DNA of 64,000 nt. It comes from Aureococcus anophagefferens (taxonomy: Eukaryota > Sar > Pelagophyceae > Pelagomonadales > Pelagomonadaceae). Of the stretch, positions 1-9,040 are shown in pieces. Positions within the stretch are counted from its first letter, which is position 1. Each line of letters starts with the position of its first letter. The notes below the pieces were generated by a model, which worked only from the letters and a program-made list of their open reading frames with translations, did not search any database and had not been told where the DNA came from. The position numbers and the translations under genes were made by a program. The stretch spans positions 641,384 through 705,383 of the forward strand of contig NW_008705572.1 of NCBI RefSeq assembly GCF_000186865.1, in the 5' to 3' direction.

Positions 1-2824
1 GCGGCGGCACGAGCGGCGGCTTGGACGCGTCCCAGGCGCCGCCCGGGAGCGCGAGGCGGTCGCCGGCGACGACGGCGTCGTAGGCCGTGCGGATGGGCCG
101 CTCGCGGCCGGAGTTCGTCGCCGCGAGGCTTCGCGCCGCGTTGATCTTCAGCGCGCGGCACGCGAAGTCGACGGACTCGCCCTCGCGCGCCGTGTAGCGC
201 CAGCCCCGCCCGTCGTAGAAGAAGGCGACCTCGCCCGCGCCGCCCGCCGCGCGCCGCAAACCGTCGCCGGCGACGACGGCCTCGACGACGGCCGCGGCGT
301 CCGCGGGCCGCGGCGCGGGCGGCTCGGGCCGCCGCCGCTTCCGCGGCGCCGCGCCGCCGGCGTCCATGCGCCGCGCGCCGAGGTTCGCCGCCCGCGGCCG
401 CGCGGGCGGCCACTCGGCCTCGTCGGCGAGGATCGCGCGCAGCGTCCGCCGGGGCACGTGCGCGCGGCACCAGAAGCACGTAAAGTCGAAGTCCTTGAGC
501 CGCTCGAGGCAGGGCCCGCAGGCCGTCTTCCCGCAGCAGCGCAGCGTCGCCAGCGGGCGCTCCTCGGCGCAGACCTCGCAGACGCCCGCGGCCCGGCCCG
601 TCGGGATCTCCGCGTCGCCGAGGAGCCGCGCGAGCTCGTCGTCGCCGCCGAAGTCGCCCGCGCGCGGCGACCGGGGCCGCGCGCGCTCGCAGGTGTGGCG
701 CTCCTTCTTCCCGCGGCACGCGCGGCACGCGGGCTCGGGCGGCGGCACGAAGGTGCCCAGCAGCTCGTGCGCCGGCGGCGCCGGCGCCGGCGCCGGCGCC
801 GGCGCCGCGGCCGCGGCCGCGCCGGCCGCGAGCGTCAGCCAGAGGCGGCTCGCGGCCTCGTAGCGCTCGAGCTTCGACCCCCAGACGTCGCCCGCGCCGG
901 GCGGCGGCGCCTCGTCCGGCGCCGGGGCCGCCGCGGGGGGCTCCGCGCGCGGCGAGGGGGCGGGCTTGCCGGGGAAGCGCCACGCCGCCGCCGCCTCGGG
1001 CGCCGCGCGCCGCGCGGCGAGTTCGGCCTCGTAGATGAGGTCGAAGAAGTGGTAGGGCCGCCGCTCGGGCAGGACGAAGGACCCCGCCGGCAGCGGGAAC
1101 GGCTCCGGCACCGCCTCCGCCTTCGGAGCCTCCTCCGCCTCCGGCTCCGCGTCCGCCTCCTCCTCGGGCTCGGGCTTGGGCCGCTTCCGCGGGGACCGCG
1201 GCGCCTCGGCGCGGTCCCGCTTCGCCGCCCGCGCGAGGCGGAGCTCCTCGTCGTGGAGCTGCGCCGCGAGCCGCGCGTCCTCCGTCGCCACCGCCGCCGC
1301 GCGCCGCGACGGCCGCCGCGCGCGGCCCGCGGCCTCGACCTCGCGCGCCAACGCCGCGTCGTCCTCGTCGGCGTCGTCCTCGGCGTCGTCCTCGTCGGCG
1401 TCGTCCTCGTCGGCGTCGGCGGCGTCGGCCTCGGCCTCGGCGTCGGCGACCTCGGCGTCGCCGGCGGCGTCGCCGGCGGCGTCCGCGGGCGCCGCCGCCA
1501 CGACGGTGACGCTCGCGTCCGGGAAGTGCACGGTCTCCTCGTCGCCGTCGTCGTAGACGATGCGCGCGCGGTTCGGGCCGAGGCGCTCGGCGACGGTGCC
1601 CGCGTAGCGGACGCCGTCGTCGAAGCGCGTCTCGACCCGCGCGCCCGGCGGCGGCGCGGCGAGTCGCGAGCTCCGCCGCGAGCCCTCGCGCCGCGGCCGG
1701 CCGCGGGGCGGCAGGCGCGACTCGCCGCGCCGCGCGGCGGCGTCGGCGAGGGGATTGCCGCTCGCGCCGGCGCGCCGCGAGAAGCCGCGCTCCTCGAGCT
1801 CCTCGGGCGCGGCCGAGCGCTCGACGAACGCGTCGCGCGCCGGCAGTTTCAGGCCCGCGCACGCGACGCGGACCTCGACGACGCCGTAGCCAAAGGGGCA
1901 GACGCGCGGCTTGGTCTCCAGGACGCGCCGGCGCCGCGAGTAGGGCCGCCGGCTCAGCGCGCCCGCGAACCAGGGCACGCCGTCGTCCTCGGACGACGAC
2001 GACGACGACGACGCCTCGGCGGTTTCGCCCGCGGCGAGGACGTGGCCCGCCTCGGGCGGCGGCGGCGACCGACTCGTGGCTCGGAGCGCGCGGAAGTCGT
2101 CGCGCTTCTCCGGCTTCCTCGGGCGCGGCGCGCGCCGCGGCGGCGGCGGCGGCGCCGCGGCCTCGGCCGCGCCGCGCGCGCGCCGCCGGCCGCGCGACGT
2201 CACGCCCGCGGGGAAGGGGTCGTTGAGGCCCGTGGCGTTGCAGTCCGCGAGCTGCGTGAGCATGCGCATGCCGCGGCGCGCGGAGGTCGACGCCTTGGGC
2301 GCCTCGTCGGCCCCGCGCGTCTCCGGCTCCGTTTCGCCGGGGGCTTCGGCCTCCGGCTCGGGCGCCTGTTCCTGCTTGAGGCGGGCCTCGATGCGCCGCA
2401 TCTCCGCCAGCGCCGCCTGCATCGCGTCCTGCGCCGGCGCCGGCTCGAGCTCCGGCGCCTCGGGCTCCGGCTCCTCGGACTCCGACATGGGCTCGGGCTC
2501 GACCTCGGGCTCGGGCTCGGGCGCGTCGGCCGCCTCCGGCTCCGAGGGCGTCTGAGACCGCTGCGAAAACAGGACGACGTGGCGCGCGCTCTCCGCCAGC
2601 CTCGATTTGGCCTCGGCGTCGAGCTGCTGCCACTCGGTGCGCGTGAAGCGCTCCTTGATGAGCCGAAACTCGACGAGAGCCCTCTCGTCCAAGCTCAGCG
2701 CGCGCGCGGTAGGGTCGTAGAAGGACGCGGCGTCCTTCTCCTCCGACGGCGAAACGGGGATCGCGCTGCGCCGACCGCGTTCGTCAGCGCGATCTTCTCG
2801 GAAACTTGCACCGAGCTCCGTCAT
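1..2824 (-). CDS. RING finger protein with Tudor-like and LysM-like domains (3' end beyond window)
   Basis: Open from an ATG at 2824 to the window edge with no stop, so at least 941 residues are visible and the C-terminus is missing. The N-terminus is acidic and Glu/Pro-rich. Around residues 395-435 there is a Tudor-like strand pattern (VETRFDDGVRYAGTV, then RIVYDDGDEETVHFPDA). Around 747-790 a RING-type cysteine cluster is visible (CEVCAEE, CCGKTACGPC, CFWC). Around 872-920 a LysM-like stretch follows (YTAREGES, then RSLAATNSGR and VVAGDRLALP). RING domains usually give E3 ubiquitin ligase activity, and Tudor-like folds bind methylated Lys or Arg; a chromatin-linked ligase role is inference. 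Third codon positions are almost all G or C on this strand, which supports it over the opposite-strand ORFs. The 5' leader runs into degenerate CCAACCTA-type repeats. Confidence 0.75.
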   Translation of the reverse strand, partial: MTELGASFREDRADERGRRSAIPVSPSEEKDAASFYDPTARALSLDERALVEFRLIKERFTRTEWQQLDAEAKSRLAESARHVVLFSQRSQTPSEPEAADAPEPEPEVEPEPMSESEEPEPEAPELEPAPAQDAMQAALAEMRRIEARLKQEQAPEPEAEAPGETEPETRGADEAPKASTSARRGMRMLTQLADCNATGLNDPFPAGVTSRGRRRARGAAEAAAPPPPPRRAPRPRKPEKRDDFRALRATSRSPPPPEAGHVLAAGETAEASSSSSSSEDDGVPWFAGALSRRPYSRRRRVLETKPRVCPFGYGVVEVRVACAGLKLPARDAFVERSAAPEELEERGFSRRAGASGNPLADAAARRGESRLPPRGRPRREGSRRSSRLAAPPPGARVETRFDDGVRYAGTVAERLGPNRARIVYDDGDEETVHFPDASVTVVAAAPADAAGDAAGDAEVADAEAEADAADADEDDADEDDAEDDADEDDAALAREVEAAGRARRPSRRAAAVATEDARLAAQLHDEELRLARAAKRDRAEAPRSPRKRPKPEPEEEADAEPEAEEAPKAEAVPEPFPLPAGSFVLPERRPYHFFDLIYEAELAARRAAPEAAAAWRFPGKPAPSPRAEPPAAAPAPDEAPPPGAGDVWGSKLERYEAASRLWLTLAAGAAAAAAPAPAPAPAPPAHELLGTFVPPPEPACRACRGKKERHTCERARPRSPRAGDFGGDDELARLLGDAEIPTGRAAGVCEVCAEERPLATLRCCGKTACGPCLERLKDFDFTCFWCRAHVPRRTLRAILADEAEWPPARPRAANLGARRMDAGGAAPRKRRRPEPPAPRPADAAAVVEAVVAGDGLRRAAGGAGEVAFFYDGRGWRYTAREGESVDFACRALKINAARSLAATNSGRERPIRTAYDAVVAGDRLALPGGAWDASKPPLVPP

Positions 2825-3307
2825 ATCTGTAGCGGCTCAGCCCATGCTCTCTCCACAACCTGCCCTTCCTACAACCTACATCCTCACCAACCTCGCCAAC
2901 CTACCCAACCTATCCAACCTACAGTGCCCCGATCAACGTACATCTAGGTGCACCCATAGGAAATTAATTAATAAAGATCAATCATCGAATTCCGGCCGGC
3001 GGAGCCAGAGTCATTAGTCGTCCATAGAGGCTGTACGTCGACCGCGCGCGCGGGCGCGGTGTCGCGGCGGTCCGCGGGCTGAAATCACGGCCAAAATTGG
3101 GTTATGGTCGTATCAAAGCAAGTTTGATGATATTCGCGCGTTAATTGCACGTTTGCGATGGCTTTTTGCGCGCGGTCGCTGGTTCGGGTCGCGAAATCGC
3201 AAGATTTAACTTCAACAAATGTGCTGAAGTTCAACAAAAATGTTGACTTTTAAATCCAGGCTATCAGAATCTGAGTTTTGATCGGTGCACTGCCAACCTA
3301 CCACGCT

Positions 3308-3394
3308 CCTACCCAACCTACCCAACCTACCCAACCTACCCAACCTACCCAACCTACCCAACCTACCCAACCTACCCAACCTACCCAACCTACC
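3308..3394. repeat. 9-bp minisatellite (CCTACCCAA)n, about 9.7 copies
   Basis: Nearly perfect head-to-tail copies of CCTACCCAA. The 9-bp period keeps all frames open, giving low-complexity Thr-Gln-Pro or Gly-Trp-Val runs that should not be taken as protein. The unit is only loosely telomere-like. A diverged version lies about 400 bp to the left, next to the 5' end of the RING gene. Confidence 0.9.
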
Positions 3395-3399
3395 CCGCC

Positions 3400-3472
3400 C
3401 AGAGAAGGCGCCGAGCTCGAAGTAGGTCGCGCCCTCGTGGAAGCCCGCGGCCTTCGGCCACCACACGCGCAA
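3400..3472 (-). pseudogene. possible orphan coding fragment beside the minisatellite
   Basis: About 24 codons (MRVWWPKAAGFHEGATYFEL, then GAFSG) have almost pure G/C third positions and a natural residue composition. The reading then enters the 9-bp repeat with no start or stop context of its own. It may be an exon remnant cut by repeat growth, or an exon of an unresolved gene. No family is recognised. Confidence 0.25.
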
Positions 3473-3539
3473 TGTACATGTCTCAAGTTAGGACTGGGGC
3501 TCTTCGGGTTTGAAAACTTCTCTTCGTTCGGGCGGCTGC

Positions 3540-4400
3540 TCACAGTTCGGCGACGTTGGCGTAGTCGCCGTTCTCCTCGTCGCCGTCGCTCGCCGGCGCG
3601 CGCGCCGGCGGCGCCAGGGGCGTCGACGGCGTGTAGGGCGGCTGCGCGCTGTACGTGGTCTCGCTGTCGCGGCGCGGCGCGAGACGCGCCTCCTTGACGG
3701 AGATGTGGAGGACCTGGATGATGGGCTGGCCCGCGTTCCAGCGCGAGTGCGCGTCGAGGGAGTTGCGGTAGAAGACGACGGCCTTCATCGAGTAGGTCTC
3801 GGCGCCGATCGGGTAGTCGGACGACGCGTTCTTCTTCTCGAAGCCCGGCGGCGCGGGCTGCTTGCCCGAGGCGTTGCGCCACTCCGTGACGCGCAGGTCG
3901 CGGCTCGCGTCCGGCGGCGACGGCGCCCGCTGGCTCGGGTTCCGGCCGACGACGACGTAGTAGCCGGGCTTGTAGGCGCGCGTGAACGTGGCCGTCCAGG
4001 GCTTGCCCTTGACGTAGCACCCCGTCTCCGGCAGGGCCGCGATGGGGCACTCCGCGGGCACGTAGTCGGCGTGGAGCGGGATGCAGCCGTGGTACCGCCG
4101 GCCGAAGATGTCCTCGACGATGCGGCGGCAGCCGGCGAAGTCGCCTGTCTCCGCGGCTTCGAGGATCTTGCTGCGGTAGATGTCGAGGTCGACGCAGATC
4201 GGAACCGCGTTCAACTGATTCGAGACCTCCATCGGGTCTTTCTCACGGGCGGAACGAGTCGCGGGCGAGGCGTCGGATGGGAAACGTCGCACGTGCAGGT
4301 GCTGCGACGGTGGCAGAGCAGTACGTGCCGCGCGAGAGTCGGCGAAGTCGTTGAACGCGTCGCGCAATGTGGGTCGCGGCGGAGCGATCGAGTCGCCCAA
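3540..4400 (-). CDS. hypothetical protein
   Basis: 286 codons from the first ATG. An internal ATG at 4232 (MEVSNQLNAVPICVDLDIYR) may be the real start, because third-position GC is clearly lower upstream of it. The body is a mixed alpha/beta-like sequence with segments such as SKILEAAETGDFAGCRRIVE, resembling a single helical repeat, then GKPWTATFTRAYKPGYYVVV, TYSMKAVVFYRNSL and GQPIIQVLHISV. The C-terminus is a low-complexity Pro/Ala/acidic tail. There is no signal peptide or membrane segment. No family is recognised. It is tandem on the minus strand with the oxygenase gene upstream. Confidence 0.6.
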   Translation of the reverse strand: MGDSIAPPRPTLRDAFNDFADSRAARTALPPSQHLHVRRFPSDASPATRSAREKDPMEVSNQLNAVPICVDLDIYRSKILEAAETGDFAGCRRIVEDIFGRRYHGCIPLHADYVPAECPIAALPETGCYVKGKPWTATFTRAYKPGYYVVVGRNPSQRAPSPPDASRDLRVTEWRNASGKQPAPPGFEKKNASSDYPIGAETYSMKAVVFYRNSLDAHSRWNAGQPIIQVLHISVKEARLAPRRDSETTYSAQPPYTPSTPLAPPARAPASDGDEENGDYANVAEL

Positions 4401-4552
4401 GGTAGGCGCGAGGCGGGGTGGGGTGTGTCGCCTAATGCGCTAGAGAGAGTCGTTCTCAGCCGAACTGACGTTCGATCACAAATTTGACCCGGGCCGATTG
4501 TGCGAGAGTCGCCACAAGGCCTGCCACACAACACATGAGCTTAGCCGCGACC

Positions 4553-5605
4553 TCAGAACTCGGCGACGAACGCGATGTAGAGCACGACGGGCACCACCGC
4601 CGCCACGACGAGGCTCGTCGCGAAGGTGTCGAACGCGGCCTCCGCGTCGGCGCATCGCCGCTCGTCGAAGAAGAACGCGAGGACGAAGCGGTCCCCGCCG
4701 GTGACGGCCTCGGCGCCGTGCTTGAGCCGCGCGCCGTGGACGACGGCGCCGCCGACGTCCGGGAAGAAGGTCGCGTCCCGGAGGCTGCTGAACCGCGTGC
4801 CGCCGCCGTCGATGTAGCCGTCGCCGGCCCGCGGCGGGCCGAGCTCCGCGAAGCCCGCGCAGGTGGCGCAGTCGCAGCCGCGGCGCTCGAGGTCCGCGCG
4901 GCTGTGGACCGCGAGGAGCGCGTCGCAGGTCTCGCCGGCGCACGTCGGCGGGCAGAGGCCCCGCTGGCGGATCGAGCCCTCGTACTCCCAGAGAGGATGC
5001 GCGAAATCGAAGGACTCGTTCGCGAACCTCCGCTCCGGGTGGGCCGCCGGGTCGACGCAGGTGGCCCGCGGGTCGCCCGCGGCGCGCCGCGGGCACGTCT
5101 GCGGCGGGAGCGCGGCGTAGGCGGGCACGGCGACGCCCGCGCGGCGCGGCGGGTTCAGCGCCACCGTCGACGAGTAGCGGCCGCCGTCCGCGTGCTGGCC
5201 GAGGGCCGCCTGGCCGGCGTCCGCGGCGTATTTGATGACGAAGCCGTCGACGAGGACCGGCTCCTCGGCGCCGCAGCGGGCGACGACGGCGCGGGCCGTC
5301 GCGGCGATCGCCTTCTTCGCCGCGGCCTCGGCGGCCGCCGAGCCGCCGCGCGCGTAGACCGCCTCGAGCGGCAGGTCGCGCGTGGCAAAGTGCTTGTGGC
5401 GCGTATGCGTGTAGCCGCCGAGCGCCGCGGCCGCCGACTCCGCGGCGGCGACGATTGTGGCTGCTTCCGCCGGGCTGATGATGCCGGCGCTCATCGACGG
5501 CGCGCAGAGGCCGCGCTCGTCGCGGTCGCGGCTCGGGCAGTTACTCAGCCCACGGAGGCCTTGCTGCATATGGCTCAACCATCCGAGCAGCAGCGTCCGC
5601 AGCAT
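4553..5605 (-). CDS. prolyl 4-hydroxylase-like 2OG-Fe(II) dioxygenase with C-terminal membrane anchor
   Basis: 350 residues. The double-stranded beta-helix motif is clear: an iron-binding His-x-Asp at residues 138-140 (GQHADGGRYSSTVALN), the distal His near 296 and the 2-oxoglutarate-binding Arg near 306 (LKHGAEAVTGGDRFVLAFFF). This is the prolyl 4-hydroxylase type, which hydroxylates protein prolines using Fe(II), O2 and 2-oxoglutarate. Unusually, the two halves of the core are separated by roughly 120 residues rich in paired Cys (CPPTCAGETC, CDCATCAGF). A hydrophobic C-terminal segment (about 330-350) could be a tail anchor, and the N-terminus is weakly hydrophobic. Secretory or ER location is inferred. 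Downstream on the same strand is an unknown gene. Confidence 0.8.
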   Translation of the reverse strand: MLRTLLLGWLSHMQQGLRGLSNCPSRDRDERGLCAPSMSAGIISPAEAATIVAAAESAAAALGGYTHTRHKHFATRDLPLEAVYARGGSAAAEAAAKKAIAATARAVVARCGAEEPVLVDGFVIKYAADAGQAALGQHADGGRYSSTVALNPPRRAGVAVPAYAALPPQTCPRRAAGDPRATCVDPAAHPERRFANESFDFAHPLWEYEGSIRQRGLCPPTCAGETCDALLAVHSRADLERRGCDCATCAGFAELGPPRAGDGYIDGGGTRFSSLRDATFFPDVGGAVVHGARLKHGAEAVTGGDRFVLAFFFDERRCADAEAAFDTFATSLVVAAVVPVVLYIAFVAEF

Positions 5606-5719
5606 TCTCAGTGTACCTAGGCAGATTCACTCAGCTGGGTCCACATCGACACAAGCTCGAGTGCAACCGAGTTCAACTTGCCGTCAGCATGCGTAAACGC
5701 CGTTAAAAACGCAGCATCA

Positions 5720-7300
5720 TTACGCGTCCCCGCGCCGGAACCAGCCGCCGACGCGGCCCGCGACGCGGCCCACGAGGCCCGGCGCCTCCGCCGCGGGCTC
5801 GGGCTCCGCCGGCGCGGGCTCGGGGGGCTCCTCCGCGGCGGCGGCGGCGGCGGCGGCGCGGTCCGCGGCGGCCCTGGCGCGCTCGGCCGCCAGGTCCGCG
5901 CACGCGCCCTTGTGCGCCTTGAAGTCGCTCGTCTGGCAGGCGCGGCCGCAGTAGTAGACGCTCCGGCAGCGGCCGCAGCGGAGGAGCTTCGCGCCGGCGC
6001 TCGGCGGCGCGGCGCAGCGCGCGCAGCGGTCCTCGAAGCCCACGGCGCCGGGCCCGTCGTAGGTTCCGCGCTTCGCGACGGCGTCGTCGCCCGCGGGCCG
6101 CACCTCGACCGTGCACGCGTCGCCGGTTTTGACCGCGACGCGCACGGGCGCGCGCGGCAGCGCTACCGACGCGCCGTCGCGCTTCAGGCACGAGGTCGCG
6201 AACTTCGCGACGGCGTAGGCGACGAGGGCGAGGTCGCGGAGGGCCGCCGCGGGCGGCGCGTTGGCCCACATGGCCCGGAGGTCGCTCTCGCTCGGGTCGG
6301 GCAGGAGGGGCCCCGTCTTGCGAAAGACGAGCGGCACCGCGCCGCCGTCGACGGGCAGCTCGAGCTCCGCGACGTCGTCGAGGGTCCCGAAGGGCGCCTC
6401 CGCGAAACTCTGGTACTGGAGCGCGTCGCAGGTGCAGACGTCGGCGCCGCGCGCGCGGCACAAGTCCTCGAACGACTCGTAGACGAACAGCCCGCGCGCG
6501 TGCGCGTCGCCCCGGCCCGCGACGAGGACGCACTTGGGCTGTGTGCGCCGCGGGAGGGTCACGAGCAGGGGCTCCATGGTCGTCAGCGCGTCCCAGGGCG
6601 CCGCGGCGCGCAGCGCCCTCGCGGCGTCGAAGAGGCGGCGCACGTCCGCCGCGGAGAGCTCGGGCCGCGACTCGGGCAGCGACGGCCGCAGCGACGCGGC
6701 CCGCGACCGGCCGGGGAGGCCCGCGTCCATGTTCTCCATGCGGTAGTCGAGCACGTTGGCCAGCGCCTGCCAGAGGACGCACTCAACGTCGCGGTGGAGC
6801 ACGAGCCGCGCCGCCGAGCCGGGCGCGTCGTCGTCGCCGTCCTGGCACTTGACCGCCGCGACGTCGAGGGGCAGCCGCGCCCGCAGGGCCGCGGCGAGCG
6901 CCTTGGCCGACGACGCGCGCAGCGCGCCGCCGGCGCCGGGGCAGACGCGCACGTCGCCGGGCACGTCGCCCGCGAGCGCGCAGACGGCCGCGACGCACGC
7001 GGCGACGTGGGGCGCGACGGCCGCGACGCCGTCGGCGTCGCCGACGGGGAAGCAGTCGAGCCGTTTCGCGGCGGGCCGGGCGACGGCGACCCACCAGCCG
7101 CGGTGCGCGCCGCCGTCCGCGCTTTTCAACCAGGCGCGGCGCCGCTTCGCGAGCACGTACCAGGTGTCCGTCTCCTTGCCGACGAGCGCCTCGACGGTGC
7201 CGCGCGGGTCCGCCGCGGCGTCGGGCGGCGGCCGCACCTCCATCGCGTACGTCCGGTCCACCTCGTCGGACATGTGCGACACGTCGAGGCGCCGGTCCAT
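5720..7300 (-). CDS. MYND-type zinc finger protein
   Basis: 526 residues from the ATG at 7300. That start is chosen because further upstream the frame only runs opposite the kinase gene. The MYND finger lies near residues 425-466 with the expected Cys/His order (CARCAAP, LRCGRCRSVYYCGRACQ, DFKAHKGAC). MYND fingers mediate protein-protein contacts, often in transcriptional regulators. Before it lies about 400 residues with no family I can name; one segment (CVLVAGRGDAHARGLFVYES) looks like a folded alpha/beta domain. After it comes an Ala/Glu/Pro-rich tail. It is divergent from the AGC kinase, with only about 106 bp between start codons. Confidence 0.8.
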   Translation of the reverse strand: MDRRLDVSHMSDEVDRTYAMEVRPPPDAAADPRGTVEALVGKETDTWYVLAKRRRAWLKSADGGAHRGWWVAVARPAAKRLDCFPVGDADGVAAVAPHVAACVAAVCALAGDVPGDVRVCPGAGGALRASSAKALAAALRARLPLDVAAVKCQDGDDDAPGSAARLVLHRDVECVLWQALANVLDYRMENMDAGLPGRSRAASLRPSLPESRPELSAADVRRLFDAARALRAAAPWDALTTMEPLLVTLPRRTQPKCVLVAGRGDAHARGLFVYESFEDLCRARGADVCTCDALQYQSFAEAPFGTLDDVAELELPVDGGAVPLVFRKTGPLLPDPSESDLRAMWANAPPAAALRDLALVAYAVAKFATSCLKRDGASVALPRAPVRVAVKTGDACTVEVRPAGDDAVAKRGTYDGPGAVGFEDRCARCAAPPSAGAKLLRCGRCRSVYYCGRACQTSDFKAHKGACADLAAERARAAADRAAAAAAAAEEPPEPAPAEPEPAAEAPGLVGRVAGRVGGWFRRGDA

Positions 7301-7406
7301 CGTGGCGCTGCGGGTTGGGCCGCGCTTTGCCGTTTCGTGTGTGTTGAGGTGAGATCGATTGCCTTCCCGGCCCAAGTAGACGCCTCGCGCGTCGCGCGCC
7401 GTCGCG

Positions 7407-8481
7407 ATGGCGCCGGCGAAGGATGCTGACCTCGAGCCGGAGAACTGGGTCATGCCCGAGGTCCTGAAACCCGACGAGAAAGAGCTCATGGAGACGATCA
7501 CGCGGTCGGCGCGTCCGCCCCCCGGCGTGAGAAACGGTTCCCCCTCGTTCCCTCTCGAAACCCACGCGTCCACCCGTCCAACCCCGCTCCCCACCCCAGG
7601 CCGGAACACGTACGACAACGCGAAGAAGGAGACCAAGGGCAAGCGCATGAGCGCGCGCGAGGAGGGCGACGCGGCCGCGGCCGAGGCGGAGAAGATCGCG
7701 GCGGACGCGGCGCGGCGGCGCAAGAAGAAGGGCGGCTGCTGCGGCGGCGGCGCCGACGACGTCGTCGCGCGGAAGAAGTTCGCCAAGCCCGGCGACCTGC
7801 CCGGCGCGTCGCGCGGCGGCGGCGGCGACGACGGCGGCGGCGACGACGAGCGGGTCTTCGGCGCCGAGGACGACGCGGTGCTCAAGGACCCGAGCGGGGG
7901 CGCGTCCTACAAGATCAAGAAGGTCATCGGCGAGGGCGGCTTCTCGCGCGTGCTCCTCGTCGAGGCCCTGGGCGGCCACGCGAAGGCCGGCCTCTTCGCG
8001 GCGAAGATCATCCCGAAGTCCCACCTCAAGCTCGCGGGCGACTCGTTCATCAAGGCGACGATGCTCGAGCGCGACCTGCTCGCGGGCATCGCCCACCCCT
8101 TCGTCCTCGGCCTCTACCACTCCTTCCAGGAGAAGGACCGCCTCGTCATGGTCGTCGACTTCTGCCAGGGCGGCTCCGTGCACTACCACGTGAACATCGC
8201 CGTCAAGGCCACGGGCCGGGGCCTCGACGAGAAGCGGAGCAAGTTCTACGTCGCGGAGATCGCCCTGGGCCTGAGCCAGCTCCACCTCTTCGGCATCGTC
8301 CACCGCGACCTCAAGCTCGAGAACGTGCTCGTGAAGCGGTCCGGCCACATCGCGATCTGCGACTTCGGCACCTCGAAAACGCTCAAGCGCACGGCGACCG
8401 ACGGCGCGCCGGACCGGAGCAGCATGGGCGACGACACGCCGGGCCGCCGCGACGCCGGCCGCCAGCCCTTCACGCGGTCGA

Positions 8482-8513
<32 letters not shown>

Positions 8514-9002
8514 ATGCTCCTCGAGCAGCCCTACAACTACAGCGTCGACTGGTGGGCGCTGGGCGTCGCCTTCTTCACCATGCTCCGGGCCAAGCTCCCC
8601 TTCGACGGCGGCCGCAACCACGAGGAGGAGAAGATGCTCTGGCGCATCGTCAAGAGCCGGCCGCGCTACGACGCGTCGTGGTCCCCCGACACGCGCGCGG
8701 CGCTCCAGTACCTGCTCCAGAAGCTGCCCAAGACGCGCGTGACGTCCCTGGACCAGCTCAAGCAGCTCGACCTCTACGCGGGCTTCGACTGGGCCGCCGT
8801 CGAGACCGAGCGCGCGCGGCCGCCGTTCGTGCCGGCGCTCAAGTCCAAGGACGACATGGCCTACGTCCCCGTCAAGTACGCCAACGCGCCCCTCCCGAGC
8901 CGCGCCGACACGCCCTACAAAAAGGGCGACTCCATGCGCAAGCTCTTCCGCGACTTCTCCCACCGCGGCGCGTTCGCCAAGGCCCCCTCCGCGCCCTTCT
9001 AG
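7407..9002 (+). CDS. AGC-family serine/threonine protein kinase
   Basis: Proposed exons 7407-7524 and 7600-9002, giving 506 residues. The kinase core is complete: glycine loop (IGEGGFSRVLLVE), catalytic Lys (FAAKII), HRDLKLEN, a DFG (CDFGTSK) and GTPAYMAPEM, with an insert in the activation segment. A hydrophobic-motif-like FRDFS near the C-terminus fits AGC kinases. The N-terminus is Ala/Lys-rich with GGCCGGG. Intron: the C/T-rich tract ending CCCCACCCCAG at 7599 is a strong 3' splice site. The GT at 7527 breaks the frame, while the GC at 7525 gives a 75-nt GC-AG intron that joins in frame. The frame is also open without splicing, so intron retention is possible. Confidence 0.85.
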
Positions 9003-9040
9003 GGCCCCCTCCCCCCCGCTCGCCCGCGAAGTAGCACCTA

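Larger units (their letters stand above)
2825..3539. other. intergenic region with minisatellite and AT-rich hairpin-prone stretch
   Basis: Lies between two minus-strand genes. It holds degenerate CCAACCTAC-like repeats near 2870-2925, an AT-richer stretch with short inverted repeats around 3210-3260 (for example TCAACA with TGTTGA), and the ordered minisatellite at 3308-3394. No complete gene is seen. Confidence 0.6.

Noticed and set aside
458..2947. 829-codon plus-strand ORF at the left edge
   Set aside because: Arg-rich shadow of the RING/Tudor gene on the opposite strand, which has recognisable domains and runs off the window.
3308..3394. Minisatellite as a CRISPR array or telomere
   Set aside because: The unit is 9 bp with no spacers, and it is not a standard telomere repeat; the window is nuclear and eukaryotic.
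3278..3697. ORFs encoding (TQP)n or (GWV)n repeats
   Set aside because: Produced by the 9-bp minisatellite; no flanking coding signal in those frames.
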